A stretch of DNA of 64,000 nucleotides. Source: Bacteroidota bacterium. Its GTDB lineage: Bacteria > Bacteroidota > Bacteroidia > Bacteroidales > JAAAOM01. This document shows, piece after piece, positions 49,253 to 60,034 of this stretch. The position numbers and the translations under genes are program-made. The stretch is from positions 23,501 to 87,500 of the forward strand of contig JAAAOM010000007.1 of the NCBI GenBank assembly GCA_009908855.1, in the 5' to 3' direction. Within the stretch, counting starts at the first letter, position 1, and every line of letters starts with the position of its first letter. The notes below the pieces were generated by a model, which did not search any database, was not told the DNA's origin, and worked only from the letters and a program-made list of their open reading frames with translations.

Positions 49253-51413
49253 TTATTCAATTTGCATGAAAAGCGTTTCTACATTATCAGCCGACCTTAC
49301 TGAGACAAAATAATTACCGGGTTTAAGGTCTGCCACGTTCAATCGGATGTTATTTTCACCGTATTCCAACACCTTTTTATGCAAGGCAATTCGTTTACCA
49401 ACGGCATTGATAATTTCGATATGAACTTTCTGATTATGTGAAACAATGGTTTGTAAATTCACATATTCATTAGCAGGATTAGGATACAATTTAACCTGTC
49501 CGGTAAATATTCGGCTTATGTTATCAGGGGTATCCGTGGTATCCGGGTTGTTGGTTGTATCATTCATACAATCTTCAATATCAATAAGGAAATAAGAAGT
49601 GTCAGCAGCTCCGCAATTGTTGGTAACAATGAGCTGTACTTCGTATTCGCCCACATTGGTGTAAGTATGTGTTACTTCTGAGAAGGCTGTCTCTTCGGTA
49701 GTCATATTACCGTCGCCAAATATCCATTTATGGGATGAACCACCGAATCCATAAAATGTAATTTCTTCATCGACACATGCTTCTGTAACATCGGATTCTA
49801 TTTCGCCATCAACGTCGGACAGTTCCGTTGTAACCGTTACCTGTCTTGTGATCGTAATGGAGTTTCCGCAGCCATTGGTTATGGTAACAGTCATTTCATA
49901 TTCACCAACGGATGAATAGGCATGTGAGATGAGTTCAATCATTAATTCATCGTCGTACTCTATATCGGTTGACACCGTTCCGTCTCCAAAGTCTACCTTT
50001 TCAACATTACCCGGATAAACAGCTACAATCACCTCGTCATTCGGGCATACCTCGTCTTCCAGTAATTCAACTTCATAGTTTTCTGCAATTGGCTGAATGG
50101 AACTGGTTATAGTAACTGTTGTCATCACAGTGGCCGTATCGCCGCACGGGTTCACAGCGGTTAAACTAACTTCGTATTCCCCTTCACTATTATAAATGTG
50201 ATAGGGCATTGGGTCAGTTGAGGTTGTTCCGTCTCCCAAATCCCATTCAATGAAATCGAAATTGTTATCGACTTCAAAATATACCCGGTCATTGATACAG
50301 CTAACGGAATTTGAAATATCATAGTCAACCTCGTCAATTTCAATTGAATTAACCACGTAAACCGTATCATAAAGGGTGGTATCCTGGTCGCAATCATTGG
50401 TAATAATAACGGATATGGGATATGGACCGGCAAATTCCAGTCTATAATACAAGTCACTTGATGTTTCATAAATGGTGTCCTCATCTATAATATAGGTGTA
50501 ATAAGCATATCCGCCTGATGGGTCCATCTCAAATGGTTCGTTCGGACAAACCGTATCTTTTGATAATTCAAGTGATGGTGATCCGTCAAAATATTCATTG
50601 TTTACAATTTTAACGGTATCGTATAATAGGGTGTCATAGCCGCAACCGTTTTCCAGTTCGAGTTCTATAGGATATATTCCGGCGTTCAAATAACCGTAAC
50701 TAATTTCAGGGCAGTCGGATGAATTTGAGTCGCCAAAACGCCAGGTAAATTTACTTGCAATAATGTTGCCGGCATCAAAATCAATCTCGGTTTTGGGGCA
50801 GGCTTCTTTTGGATAGATGGAATAATTGAAAAATTCATCAGCCGGGAAACCCTGGCCCATATCTTTTACTTTTATGGATTTGGTAATGGTGTCGGAGCCA
50901 CATTTATACGAATTGGCTATCAGCTTGGCCTCATAGGTTCCCGCACTTTTATATGCATGATCAACGGGGTCGTCATCACTAATCTTTCCATCGCCGAAAT
51001 CGATATACCACGAATGGTAGTTTTGGGGTAACGGGACATTAAATTTAATTTTTTCGTTAACTCATGCACTGTCTTTGGAGACGATTAAACCAGCCTCGGG
51101 CACGCCTTCAATCTTTATGGTTTTGGATGTAGCGCCCAGATAGGCGAAACCATCATAGGCATAGAGGGTGATGGAATAGGAGCCGGAATTTTCAAATGTT
51201 AATACAGTATCTTCCGCATTGTAGAAAGTACCGCCAATATTCCAGGAGTAATTATCTCCTACAGCACTGGTATTGATAAATTCCACCTCAACAGGAGCAC
51301 AATCCCCTGAGAATGCAACATCAAAAGAAATTTGTGCTTTCAATTGACCGGGGATGAATACCAGCAGGGTTGAGAGAAACAAAAAAGGATTGAATAATTG
51401 ATCTCATGTTCAT
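49253..51413 (-). pseudogene. PKD-repeat secreted protein with type A T9SS C-terminal domain, interrupted by an in-frame TGA (51062..51064) and a 1-nt frameshift in the signal peptide (A6 run at 51381..51386)
   Basis: ORFs 49253..50860 and 51062..51382 lie in one frame and share PKD repeats; N-terminal MNMRSIIQSF in a shifted frame; C-terminal LYPNPANEYVNLQ...GNYFVSVRSADNVETLFMQIE. Confidence 0.75.
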
Positions 51414-51532
51414 AATAATTTAAGTTAAGACTATGGGTTTGACATAGTCAAAAGTAAATCATTATACAGCTTACTGACGGTCAGAAACTTACTTTAGACA
51501 AAGTTTAGACAATAACGGGTAACAGTAGGTTT

Positions 51533-54500
51533 TTAAGCGGTAATATTGTCCACTAGTTTATACGCTTCATAGATATCCGGAATATGCCGGGTGGTCATGA
51601 TCAATTTGTCCTTTTCTTCTTTCATTTTAAATTGTTTAGGATGAGACTGAACGTACTGCAATATGGTCTGGAAGGTATATGTCTGGTAATATTCAGATGA
51701 TTGATCGGAAATAAAATGGATAATCATTTGCTGATTTTTCAGTATGATTTTTTCAAATCCGAGCCGGATGGCTTTCCAGCGTAACCGAACAACCATAAAC
51801 AGGTCTTTGGTAACTTGTGGTATTTCACCGAACCGATCGACCAGGGAAGCCTCAAATTGTTGAAGGTCTTCTTCATTTTCAATATTATCCAGTTCACGGT
51901 AGAGCCTGATGCGTTCGCTTACATTATTGATATAATCTTCCGGGAAATGCATCTCAAAATCTGTGTCGATATAACTATCCTGCAGAAAGTTTTTAGGTTG
52001 ATCGTCCTTTTTCTCATCGGTTGTAAACAGGTCTTTGAATTCTGTTTCTTTCAGCTCCATTACGGCCTCATCCAAAATACGGTGATAGGTTTCAAAACCA
52101 ATATCACTGATATACCCGCTTTGCTCGGCACCCAGGAGGTTTCCGGCACCGCGAATATCCAGGTCCTGCATGGCAATGTTAAATCCGCTTCCCAAATCAC
52201 TGAATTCTTCAATGGCATTCAGTCGGCGGCGTGCTTCACCGGGCAATACAGATAGGGGAGGAGCCAACAAATAACAAAAGGCTTTGGTGTTGGACCTTCC
52301 TACGCGCCCCCTCAACTGATGCAGGTCGCTGAGGCCAAAGTTTTGGGCATTGTTTATAAAGATGGTATTGGCGTTGGGTATATCCAATCCTGATTCGATT
52401 ATGGTTGTGGCAATCAGTACATCGTAATCGCCATTGATGTAATCCAGCATAATCTGTTCCAACTGCTTACCTTCCATTTGGCCATGGGCCACTATGGTTT
52501 TAACTCCGGGACAAACACGGTTAATGGTTACCTGTATTTCCGATATGTTTTGTATGCGGTTATGAATAAAGAAAACCTGTCCGCCCCGGTTCACCTCGTA
52601 AAATATACCTTCTCTTATAATGTCTTCATTGAACGTATGCAGTTCCGTAATAATCGGATGCCTGTTGGGTGGCGGTGTATGAAGAATTGACAGGTCTCTT
52701 GCGCCCATTAACGAAAACTGTAAAGTGCGGGGTATGGGTGTGGCCGTTAAGGTTAGCGTGTCTACATTGATTTTTAACGCGCGTAGTTTTTCTTTGGCTG
52801 ACACCCCAAATTTTTGTTCCTCATCGACAATCAGCAGTCCGAGGTCATGGAATTTTATATCCTTTCCCAGAAGCCTGTGCGTACCAATGAGGATATCGAC
52901 TTCTCCTTTCTCAAGTTTCGACAAAATTTCGCGTTGTTCTTTGGCCTTTTTCAGTCGGCTTATGTAGGCGATGTTACAGGGAAAATCTTTTAATCGATCG
53001 GTAAATGTTTTATAATGCTGTAAGGCTAAAATGGTGGTTGGTACCAGAATGGCCACCTGCTTACTGTCGGTAACAGCTTTGAAAGCGGCACGCACGGCAA
53101 TTTCAGTTTTGCCAAAGCCCACGTCGCCACAAACCAGCCGGTCCATGGGCATGGCATTTTCCATATCTTCTTTAACGGCTTTTGTCGATTTTTCCTGATC
53201 GGGTGTATCCTCAAAAAAGAATGAGGCTTCCAGCTCTTTTTGCAGGTAGGAGTCGGTAGAAAACGCATATCCCTTTTCCTCCTTGCGTTTGGCATAGAGG
53301 GCAATCAATTCCTTGGCAATGTCTTTCACCTTTTTCTTGGTGTTCTGTTTCAGTTTTTGCCAGGCACCGCTGCCCAGTTTATAAATCCTGGGTGCATCAC
53401 CGTCTTTCCCCTTGTATTTGGATATGCGATGGAGGGAGTGAATACTTACATACAATATATCATTGTCACGATAAATGAGGCGGACAGCTTCCTGCCTTTT
53501 GCCATTCACATCGATTTTGTCCAACCCGCCAAATTTACCGATACCATGATCAATATGAACCACATAATCGCCCGGCTGCAATGAGCTTAATTCTTTCAGG
53601 GTCAGACTTTCTTTACGGTTGAAATTGGTGGATACTTTGTGACGGTGGTAGCGCTCGAATATCTGATGATCGGTATAACAGCATATTTGCAATGTATGGT
53701 CGGTAAACCCTTCGTGTAGCGAACATAGCACCGGCTTAAATACCACGTTATGGCCAATATCGGTAAAAATAGATTCCAGACGTTCGATTTGTTTTTCGCT
53801 CTCCGATACAATAAAATTGGTATATCCCTTTTCGGTATTGGCTGCCAGGTTTTCGCCCAGTAGTTCGAAACTTTTGTTAAAGGCTGGTTGGGGAGCGGTA
53901 TCAAAATCAATTTGATAGGGATCAGTAAGGTTTGAATAATTACCGTATTCAATTACCGGGTAAGTTAATATCCTGTCTAATAGCTGATTTCCTGTTGCCA
54001 ATACCACTGTTTTGGCCAGGTCGGAAGTTTCATCCAGCATTGATTGATCAGTGGAATCATACAATTCGTTTATTTTGTTTTTAATATATCCTGTATCCGG
54101 CGTCCATATATGCAGGTTTTTGGGAAAATGATCAAGAAATATTTCTCTTGTTTGTTCAATCTGTGCATCCTGTACATTCGGAATAATGGATAGTTTTTCA
54201 AATTTCCGTTGAGAAAGCTGGGTATTTAGATCAAATGACCGGATGGATTCGACTTCATCACCAAAAAAATCGATTCGAAAAGGCAGGTCGTTGGCATAAG
54301 AGAAAATATCCACAATGCTGCCGCGTATGGAGTACTGACCGGGTTCATATACAAAATCAACACGCTTGAACTGGTATTCATGCAGCACTTCATTTACAAA
54401 ATCAATCGACAGTGAGTCGCCGGATTTGATCTCCAACGTATTTTTTATAAGTTTTTGTTGTGAAATCACCTTTTCGATAAGTGCTTCAGGATAGGTCACG

Positions 54501-54880
54501 ATAATCAATGGCTCAACCGATACCTGGGCGCTATAGGTATTTAACGTTTGTAATACGTCGGTACGCTGTATGATGCTCTCGGGATCGGTTTGTTGGTACT
54601 GAACAGAACGCTTATAGCCGGAAGGAAAGAACTTAAGTTGGTCTTTGTCAAAATAATTCAGTAAATCGCTATATATGTAAGCTGCAGCATCTTTTTCAAG
54701 AGCAACAATCAGGTGCACATTTTTACAAACGGTAATAGCTTCGGCCAGGAGTAAATTCTTCGAACTGCCCGACAATCCTTTCAGCAAAACAGCTGGTTTA
54801 TTGGCCTGCAATGATTCTGTTAACTGACTGAATAATGGGTGATTACTGTATATATGAAGAAGTTTCCCGTGATTTTCCAT
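51533..54880 (-). CDS. mfd: Transcription-repair coupling factor
   Basis: CarD-like PGDYVVHIDHGIGKFGGL; helicase motifs DRLVCGDVGFGKTEIAVRAAFKAV, IVDEEQKFGVSAKEKL, TLTATPIPRTLQFSLMGARDLS. Confidence 0.97.
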   Translation of the reverse strand: MENHGKLLHIYSNHPLFSQLTESLQANKPAVLLKGLSGSSKNLLLAEAITVCKNVHLIVALEKDAAAYIYSDLLNYFDKDQLKFFPSGYKRSVQYQQTDPESIIQRTDVLQTLNTYSAQVSVEPLIIVTYPEALIEKVISQQKLIKNTLEIKSGDSLSIDFVNEVLHEYQFKRVDFVYEPGQYSIRGSIVDIFSYANDLPFRIDFFGDEVESIRSFDLNTQLSQRKFEKLSIIPNVQDAQIEQTREIFLDHFPKNLHIWTPDTGYIKNKINELYDSTDQSMLDETSDLAKTVVLATGNQLLDRILTYPVIEYGNYSNLTDPYQIDFDTAPQPAFNKSFELLGENLAANTEKGYTNFIVSESEKQIERLESIFTDIGHNVVFKPVLCSLHEGFTDHTLQICCYTDHQIFERYHRHKVSTNFNRKESLTLKELSSLQPGDYVVHIDHGIGKFGGLDKIDVNGKRQEAVRLIYRDNDILYVSIHSLHRISKYKGKDGDAPRIYKLGSGAWQKLKQNTKKKVKDIAKELIALYAKRKEEKGYAFSTDSYLQKELEASFFFEDTPDQEKSTKAVKEDMENAMPMDRLVCGDVGFGKTEIAVRAAFKAVTDSKQVAILVPTTILALQHYKTFTDRLKDFPCNIAYISRLKKAKEQREILSKLEKGEVDILIGTHRLLGKDIKFHDLGLLIVDEEQKFGVSAKEKLRALKINVDTLTLTATPIPRTLQFSLMGARDLSILHTPPPNRHPIITELHTFNEDIIREGIFYEVNRGGQVFFIHNRIQNISEIQVTINRVCPGVKTIVAHGQMEGKQLEQIMLDYINGDYDVLIATTIIESGLDIPNANTIFINNAQNFGLSDLHQLRGRVGRSNTKAFCYLLAPPLSVLPGEARRRLNAIEEFSDLGSGFNIAMQDLDIRGAGNLLGAEQSGYISDIGFETYHRILDEAVMELKETEFKDLFTTDEKKDDQPKNFLQDSYIDTDFEMHFPEDYINNVSERIRLYRELDNIENEEDLQQFEASLVDRFGEIPQVTKDLFMVVRLRWKAIRLGFEKIILKNQQMIIHFISDQSSEYYQTYTFQTILQYVQSHPKQFKMKEEKDKLIMTTRHIPDIYEAYKLVDNITA

Positions 54881-55171
54881 ACCTGCCTTAAAAAGGTCGC
54901 AAGTAATAAATTTATTGTATGATTATCAACAAAAAATATTGTTGGCTATAAGGTATTTGTTTGCTATTTTGGATGGTATTTCCATGCAAAAGTCACAAAG
55001 AGTAAGGCGTGCATAATCGATTGTAAAGCTATCGGGAATTAAACCTGCTCCTTTATTTATTTAACTTGTAAGACGCTAAAAGAGAATATTCATCGCGAAG
55101 TAAACAAGCTATAACTTATCGATCCCTGCGATCTTATTTTTGTGGACTTTGCGTTAAAAACATTTGATAAC

Positions 55172-56431
55172 ATGAAAATTTTCAAATTCGGCGGTGCCTC
55201 CGTAAAGGATGCCAATGGTGTTCGCAACCTTGCAAAAATATTGGCTGGTTATAGCGAACCTAAAATAGTGGTTGTCTCGGCTATGGGTAAAATGACCAAT
55301 GCTTTGGAAAAGGTGTTGGAAGCATACATGAATAAAAATCATGAAACCCGTGAATGGCTCGATGAGGTCTTCCGGTTTCATGATTCTGTTATGAAAGATT
55401 TATTTGACGATTCGTTCTATTTAAAAGTCAGAAATCAGTTCAAGTCTATGTTTGAAGGACTGCATCAAAAAATACATTCCCAACCGTCATTAAATTATCA
55501 TTACGAGTACGATCAAATGGTGAGTTTTGGTGAGCTTTTTTCCACCTTTATCATTTCAGCTTACCTTCAGGAAAAGGGCATCCAATGCAAATGGATGGAT
55601 ATCAGGCATTATTTAAAGTCTGACGATCAATTTCGGGATGCCAATATCAACTATGATTTATCACAGAAATATGTTCAGGAAGCATTTGATTTTTCGGATA
55701 CATCCTGTTACATCACCCAGGGATTTTTGGCTTCAACCATAAATAACTTAACAACTACGCTGGGCCGCGAAGGATCGGATTTCACTGCGGCTGTTTTAGC
55801 TTATTTATTAGATATAGAAGAGGTAACTATTTTGAAAGACGTATCGGGCATCTTAAATGCCGATCCGAAGTGGATGGATGATACCATTAAGCTGGAACGG
55901 ATTTCCTACGATGATTCCATTGAACTGGCTTATTACGGAGCCAGTGTTGTGCATCCCAAAACCATTCAGCCCCTGAAAAGAAAAAATATTGTCTTGTATG
56001 TAAAATCGTTCATCAACCCCGATGAACCAGGCACACTGGTTTGTGATTCCGATGACAGGTATATGCCATGTTGTTTTGTGCGTAAAACCGATCAGGTATT
56101 GTTGAAAATTGCTACGGTTGACTTTTCATTCATGGCCGAAAAAAACCTGCAAAAGATATTGGGCTGTTTTGCACAGGCAGGATTAAAGGTAAACATTATG
56201 CAAAATACCGCTGTTCAGTTTGATGTTTGTGTTAATAACGACAAATTTCGCATTGAGCATTTATTGGCACTGCTTACACAGGATTTTGATGTTGAATTCA
56301 TCAGGCAGGTTGAAATAATCACCTTGTATTATTATAATGCTGAAACACTCGAAAGAATAAGGCAGGGTAAGGAAATACTTCTTGAACAGCGCACCCCAAA
56401 AACAGCGCTTATGGTGGTGAAAACACATTGA
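55172..56431 (+). CDS. Aspartate kinase (monofunctional); ORF track start 55142 looks too early
   Basis: MKIFKFGGASVKDANGVRNLAKIL; LGREGSDFTAAVLAYLLDIEEVTILKDVSGILNADPK; GASVVHPKTIQPLKRKNI. Confidence 0.92.
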   Translation: MKIFKFGGASVKDANGVRNLAKILAGYSEPKIVVVSAMGKMTNALEKVLEAYMNKNHETREWLDEVFRFHDSVMKDLFDDSFYLKVRNQFKSMFEGLHQKIHSQPSLNYHYEYDQMVSFGELFSTFIISAYLQEKGIQCKWMDIRHYLKSDDQFRDANINYDLSQKYVQEAFDFSDTSCYITQGFLASTINNLTTTLGREGSDFTAAVLAYLLDIEEVTILKDVSGILNADPKWMDDTIKLERISYDDSIELAYYGASVVHPKTIQPLKRKNIVLYVKSFINPDEPGTLVCDSDDRYMPCCFVRKTDQVLLKIATVDFSFMAEKNLQKILGCFAQAGLKVNIMQNTAVQFDVCVNNDKFRIEHLLALLTQDFDVEFIRQVEIITLYYYNAETLERIRQGKEILLEQRTPKTALMVVKTH

Positions 56432-57904
56432 TCACCTGTCAAACCAGGAATTCCTCTTTTTATACATCAATTTTTTACGTTTTTGTTGCGCTTCATCAAT
56501 CCACCGACAGCCATCTGAAGAAATCATATGTTGTTCTTCATCGTTATTTTGGCAACCAAAAATGATATTTAAGCCAATACGCAGATTGACATTTTGGGCG
56601 TTTAATGGCTGAAAAACGGCCAGTAAATTGTCGGTTACGGCGTAAAACTGAACAGGGTTTCTTCCCAAACTAATTCCAATTCCCACATTGCTCATGCTTC
56701 TGTGCATCCATGACCAGCTTGCACTGGCATCAATATTTTTGTAGATATTATAATTACCGAACAGCGTTAAACTTTTAGGAATTTTTTTTCTGTAAATTTT
56801 GGCCGATGCCACCAGTCCGGCAGTAAAATTCTGATTTACTTCATATTCAGCACCCGCATAAATTTTAGGAGGCAACGTATAAATATAATTATCATAAGTG
56901 ATGTCAATGTCCGTTGAGTCTTCAATTTGCGATACAAGATCCTCGAAATAAGTTTCATCCTCCAGGATGCCTTCGCTTACGCCGGTATAAGTATATTCAC
57001 CTGTGGCTGCCAGACGTGTTTGATTGGAGCGATACGGGATCAGGCCCAGGTCCAATACACTGGCTGCCAATGTGATTCGCTCGTTGTAGTTATGGGTAAT
57101 GCCCGCATCAAAGGCCACACCAAGGTTTTTTCTGTTTAGCGCAATATCCAGGGGATTGGTTGAATATCTTTCGTCGAGGGTAATGGTACCATCCGGATTT
57201 CGTTGCAGTGCGAGGGGCATTGAGGAATTGACTGCCAGGTCGCCGGATAATGTGAGGTGGAAAAGAATGTCCTCTGTAAAAAGGCCAACCCTGGTTCGGG
57301 GTGCTGTTACGTTTAGCTTGCCAAACAATACTTTTAGTTTGATCCCTGCGGAAGTGCGAAAATTAATATCGGTCGCCAACCCAAAAGCATATTCCCGGTA
57401 ATGGTTCAATTGTGCATCGAGCCGGCGCAGGGAGATTTCTTCTCCCTCAAAAGGTGTATTGCCCTCAAGCACGAATTGGAAGAAATCGCGGGGATAAAAG
57501 AGATTAAAATCATTCCGCTCACGTATGGTAAAATTAAAATAGTATCCGTTGGTTTTGTAGCCTAATTGTAATAAGGAAATATATAATTCGGATGAAAAAT
57601 AATTACGTTGGCCCGGTTGATTGATGACATTTACTGGTGTGAATTCATAACTACCACCGGCATTCGAAACCAGATCATTTGCGGAAAAACCGCTATGCGC
57701 CACATTTATATGCATTGAGGACAATACAGGAATGCCAATAAAGAACTTACAGGGTGCCTGTACGGCCGGATTTAAGTAATTCGCCTCAGGTATTTGGTGC
57801 ATGAAATACAGGGTATTACTTTGTTGTCCTTTTACATTGCGCATGCCTGAAAAACAAAGTGTTATCAGGATCAGCAGCCATGTATGCGGGAGCTTTGATT
57901 TCAT
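56432..57904 (-). CDS. DUF5723-like outer membrane beta-barrel protein
   Basis: Signal peptide; LYFMHQIPEANYLNPAVQAPCKFFIGIPVLSSMHINVAHSGFSANDL; beta-barrel pattern. Confidence 0.78.
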   Translation of the reverse strand: MKSKLPHTWLLILITLCFSGMRNVKGQQSNTLYFMHQIPEANYLNPAVQAPCKFFIGIPVLSSMHINVAHSGFSANDLVSNAGGSYEFTPVNVINQPGQRNYFSSELYISLLQLGYKTNGYYFNFTIRERNDFNLFYPRDFFQFVLEGNTPFEGEEISLRRLDAQLNHYREYAFGLATDINFRTSAGIKLKVLFGKLNVTAPRTRVGLFTEDILFHLTLSGDLAVNSSMPLALQRNPDGTITLDERYSTNPLDIALNRKNLGVAFDAGITHNYNERITLAASVLDLGLIPYRSNQTRLAATGEYTYTGVSEGILEDETYFEDLVSQIEDSTDIDITYDNYIYTLPPKIYAGAEYEVNQNFTAGLVASAKIYRKKIPKSLTLFGNYNIYKNIDASASWSWMHRSMSNVGIGISLGRNPVQFYAVTDNLLAVFQPLNAQNVNLRIGLNIIFGCQNNDEEQHMISSDGCRWIDEAQQKRKKLMYKKRNSWFDR

Positions 57905-57906
57905 CC

Positions 57907-58614
57907 TCAGGGGTTTATTTCTTTGGTGTTATAGGTTAAGCCTATGCGGGTTGAAAGATCTGTTTCTATACGGTATTCAGGTGTAATACGCAAGGTGGTT
58001 GTATCTCTGGTGTCCAATTGAATACTGCCACGAATCAACAGGTCGGTAACATTCTCTATATTCTCAATAACCTGCCGGGATATGTCAATGGCAAATGTGG
58101 ATGGTGTAGCCGGGATTATGGTCTCTCTGCTTACATCAGCGGCTTCCAGTACACGCGGGCCTTCTGTAAAAAGAGAATCAATAATAATGAGATTCTGCCA
58201 GGTAAAATAGGCTTGATAAGTAATTTGGGTAGGGTAGTAGTTTTTCAGTCCGACTAAAAACTGTATGGATTCGATGTAACGATTTTCTGTGGCCATTTCA
58301 GCTATTCGAAGATCTATGGAATCTACAAAATGGTAGGTTACATGTAGTTCAGGAATGGGTTCGTCTAAATATAATAAGGTATCATAATGAGGCAATAAAT
58401 GAACCAATTCCGATAAACTATCCAGATACTCATTCATATCATACGTGAAATGACCAATGGGAAGTGAATAACCGGGTTGTAAATCACTTTCGGCTACACC
58501 TGCGGTTTCAAAAACATCCTGGTCAATGCAGGAAGTCAATAACAAAGAAAGAATAAACAGCTTACTTATACATCTCATGCGTTTGATATTTATTTGAGAT
58601 TTTTCAGCGATCAT
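57907..58614 (-). CDS. Hypothetical lipoprotein, probably cotranscribed with the downstream barrel gene
   Basis: Lipobox LLLTSCIDQD; 2 nt between its stop and the start of the next gene. Confidence 0.7.
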   Translation of the reverse strand: MIAEKSQINIKRMRCISKLFILSLLLTSCIDQDVFETAGVAESDLQPGYSLPIGHFTYDMNEYLDSLSELVHLLPHYDTLLYLDEPIPELHVTYHFVDSIDLRIAEMATENRYIESIQFLVGLKNYYPTQITYQAYFTWQNLIIIDSLFTEGPRVLEAADVSRETIIPATPSTFAIDISRQVIENIENVTDLLIRGSIQLDTRDTTTLRITPEYRIETDLSTRIGLTYNTKEINP

Positions 58615-58648
58615 TATTAATCTCTACCGCAATGGTAACGCATGAAAA

Positions 58649-60034
58649 TCAATTTACACAAAGCGCATCATTCAGCACCACGGTAGCCTTTTTATAATCC
58701 TCCCTGCGAATCACGAATTGCATATTCACCTGCATCAGGGATTGGGAAAATGCTTCTACATTGATTTTATTATTCGCCAGGGCAGAGGCCGCTGTAGCCA
58801 AAATACCCGGATGCGCAATATTGGTTCCCATGGCGCAAACCAAAGCAGCATCTTTTACCACACGAACCTTTAAATAGTTGGCCTTAAGTTCGTTTAACAG
58901 TGGCTCTGTCATGCTCTCCTCCCAGATAACTGTGGTAATGCTGTTGGCATTGGTAGCTTTTAAGATATAACTGACATGGTTACGTTGAAATATTTCCATC
59001 ACCCCCAGGTCAAAACCTACTTCACCCACCATCATGGGGTCGTGCACTTCAATGGCCACCACTTTATCTGATCCGCTAATGATCTCTACTTTCGATTTCG
59101 CATCTACATAATCCTTTGAAATAAGGGTTCCCGGGTGGTCAGGTTCAAAGGTGTTTTTGATACGTATATTAATACCGGCCACTTCCAGTGGTTTGGCCGC
59201 TTTCGGGTGGATGGCTTCCATACCCACATCAGCCAGTTGGTCGGCTACATTATAATTGGTAAAACAAACCGGTATGGACTTGTCTACCCCTACAATATTC
59301 GGGTCGGCTGATGACAAATGATATTCTTTATGAATAACCGCTTCATCGGCGTTTACTTCAACGGCAATTTTACTAAAGGTAACCTCTGAATACCCGCGGT
59401 CGAATTCGCGCATAATACCTTCCGTTCCCTTTGTATATCCGGTAGCAATGGGAATAATCGATGCAAAATCGAGGTTGCCGAAAATTTTGTGTATACGCTG
59501 ATCAATAGAAAGGTATTCAGCATCATTGAATCCGCATAGATCAGCGAAATAGGCATTGATATCATGGTTTTGCAGGATGTTAACCGAATTGAAGGCCGAA
59601 TGGGCTTCTCCCAGTGAGGACAAAATCTCACGGGCAGCCAGTAAAATATTTGATTTACTGATATAGCCGGTTGCCAGCACATCATACAGGCTATTCAAAT
59701 AGTTTTTGGCCTGATGGATGCGGTTGGTTATGAAATCATCGGCTACTTTTATATCCAGTCCGGTATCTTTTAACGCATGGTTTATATCAATGAGTTTAGC
59801 AAGAATATCATCGAGTGCCTGGTTGTAATTATCATTGTTCACAAATTTCATGTACACACCCGGTTCTTTGGTTTTTTTATGCTCTAACAGCCAATTGGTT
59901 ACATTGGCATAAGCAGAGACTACAAAAATGCGGTTATAAATATCCTTTTTGTTCCGGTTTCCTATAATGATATTGTCCAATACTTCATCAAATTTCGACA
60001 TGGAAGTGCCGCCAATTTTTTCAACTGTTAACAT
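58649..60034 (-). CDS. Aspartate kinase, resembling the ectoine-type Ask_Ect subgroup
   Basis: VEKIGGTSMSKFDEVLDNIIIGNRNKKDIYNRIFVVSAYANVTNWLLEHKKTKEPGVY; TKGTEGIMREFDRGYSEVTFSKIAVEVNADEAVIHKEYHLSSADPNIVG. Confidence 0.88.
   Translation of the reverse strand: MLTVEKIGGTSMSKFDEVLDNIIIGNRNKKDIYNRIFVVSAYANVTNWLLEHKKTKEPGVYMKFVNNDNYNQALDDILAKLIDINHALKDTGLDIKVADDFITNRIHQAKNYLNSLYDVLATGYISKSNILLAAREILSSLGEAHSAFNSVNILQNHDINAYFADLCGFNDAEYLSIDQRIHKIFGNLDFASIIPIATGYTKGTEGIMREFDRGYSEVTFSKIAVEVNADEAVIHKEYHLSSADPNIVGVDKSIPVCFTNYNVADQLADVGMEAIHPKAAKPLEVAGINIRIKNTFEPDHPGTLISKDYVDAKSKVEIISGSDKVVAIEVHDPMMVGEVGFDLGVMEIFQRNHVSYILKATNANSITTVIWEESMTEPLLNELKANYLKVRVVKDAALVCAMGTNIAHPGILATAASALANNKINVEAFSQSLMQVNMQFVIRREDYKKATVVLNDALCVN

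Noticed and set aside
51020-51064. Possible bacterial SECIS element after the UGA in the PKD gene
   Set aside because: Only a weak TAACG/CGTTA pairing with an AT-rich loop was visible immediately downstream; not SECIS-like, so selenocysteine is not claimed.
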